64,000 nt of DNA. Origin: Mycoplasmataceae bacterium (GTDB lineage Bacteria > Bacillota_I > Bacilli_A > Mycoplasmatales > Mycoplasmoidaceae). The number at the start of each line of letters is the position of its first letter. Within the stretch, counting starts at the first letter, position 1. Positions 63,484-64,000 of this stretch are shown here, in pieces. The stretch is taken from NCBI GenBank assembly GCA_020024755.1, contig JAHHTH010000004.1, positions 124,001 through 188,000 on the forward strand, read 5' to 3'. The translations under genes were made by a program, and so were the position numbers. Under the pieces are notes generated by a model. That model worked only from the letters and a program-made list of their open reading frames with translations. It was not told where the DNA came from and did no database searches.

Positions 63484-63804
63484 TTAATTATTACTTAAAA
63501 TGTCAAATAACTCCTTTGTAGTATATCCTTCGTCTGAATGATCACTATTACACTTTACGTGAACAGCTCTGAGATTTTCTAATGCATCAGTACCACCTTT
63601 GCTTTTAGGAATAATGTGTTCTACATTTCATGAATAAAGTGTATTTCTCTTTGATTCATTTCCCCAATAGCAACTTCATAGCATTTTACCACCGCACAAT
63701 GGACATGTTCTGTGGTTTTCAACGGTGCAATCTTCTTGGTTGCAAGTGCAATAGTTTGCTTTATTTCATATTTTTCTTAATTTTGTTTCATTATACTTTG
63801 GCAT
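63484..63804 (-). CDS. HNH endonuclease, small zinc-ribbon type, copy 2
   Basis: A 106-residue protein that aligns along its whole length with the 30795 HNH protein: KIWNKANYCTCNQ-x-DC, NHRTCPLCGGKMLW, then WNVEHIIPKSKGG and LENLRAVHVKCN. The HNH residues are His (in EHIIP), Asn and His. AGGAGG lies 7 nt before ATG 63804; an ATG two codons upstream is too close to it. It ends with about 16 extra residues. The gene upstream on the same strand ends 20 nt before it. Confidence 0.88.
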
Positions 63805-63824
63805 AATCATGCCTCCTATAATTA

Positions 63825-63998
63825 TTATTTGTTGTTTGTGTTTTTCTTTTTCTTTAGTAATTCAACTATATCAATAAAATTCGATATTTCTTTATTTTTT
63901 AAAATATTTAATCTAGACTCCCACTGGTGTACTAGTTTTTCATCTTGTTTAATTTTCTTTTTTATAAATTCTATAATTCATTTAGTATTTTCTACTTT
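63825..63998 (-). CDS. C-terminal part of a gene cut by the window edge
   Basis: At least 58 codons, Lys/Asn-rich with helical character, ending with a run of Lys and Asn. It carries one UGA Trp codon and ends 20 bp upstream of the HNH gene on the same strand, so the two probably form a unit. The family cannot be told from this piece. Confidence 0.6.
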
Positions 63999-64000
63999 TT

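Overview
The window comes from a wall-less bacterium of the class Mollicutes. In dozens of genes UGA must be read as tryptophan (for example at Trp positions of L4, RpoA, SecY and Ffh). Base composition is very A+T rich, Shine-Dalgarno sites are AGGAG-like, and the spc operon lacks rpmD (L30), as in other mollicutes. The genus cannot be fixed from sequence alone. Gene content is compatible with the Mycoplasma/Ureaplasma/Malacoplasma branch, but that placement is an inference. No tRNA, rRNA, transposase or CRISPR array was recognised.

Layout. (1) 1-4.0 kb: a surface lipoprotein whose promoter spacer is a CT-dinucleotide tract, and a P-type calcium-type ATPase. (2) 4.1-19.5 kb: one colinear S10-spc-alpha ribosomal operon, rpsJ to rplQ, with secY, adk, map, infA and rpoA embedded and rpmG at the end. 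(3) 19.6-24.7 kb: housekeeping genes: a membrane protein, a structured RNA, dnaA (minus strand) behind a small membrane protein, ffh and rbgA. (4) 24.7-33.7 kb: stress and defence-like genes: glutathione peroxidase, a Fic protein next to five phased 10-bp repeats, a 2-Cys peroxiredoxin, an AAA15 ATPase plus RloB pair (AbiL-like), an HNH endonuclease, and a 550-residue protein of no recognised family. (5) 34.0-54.5 kb: a surface-polysaccharide locus with an O-acyltransferase interrupted by a (TG)8 tract, a GT52-type sialyltransferase, neuC-neuA-neuB-neuD for CMP-sialic acid, a CDP-glucose-derived sugar cassette, seven further glycosyl- or nucleotidyltransferases and an ABC-2 polysaccharide exporter. 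(6) 54.6-64 kb: a second defence-like region with three ThsB-type TIR proteins around a small membrane protein, a decayed gene, an HTH regulator plus OLD-family nuclease, a polysaccharide flippase-like protein, and an HNH paralogue of the one at 30.8 kb.

How it fits together. The neu genes make sialic acid from UDP-GlcNAc (NeuC), condense it (NeuB), activate it (NeuA) and probably O-acetylate or de-acetylate it (NeuD and the esterase half of NeuA). The sialyltransferase, the GT2/GT4/GT14-like enzymes and the ABC exporter would build and export a sialylated polysaccharide. Two simple-sequence tracts, one in the lipoprotein promoter and one in the acyltransferase coding region, look like ON/OFF switches for surface antigens. 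The sugar locus lies between two regions rich in antiviral-type genes, which suggests an accessory region. Many genes outside the ribosomal operon have a TATAAT box only 6-10 nt before the start codon, so they are probably read from leaderless mRNAs. The most novel items are the sialylated-capsule locus in a mollicute, the triple-TIR plus membrane-protein module, the helically phased repeat array and the unassigned 550-residue protein.
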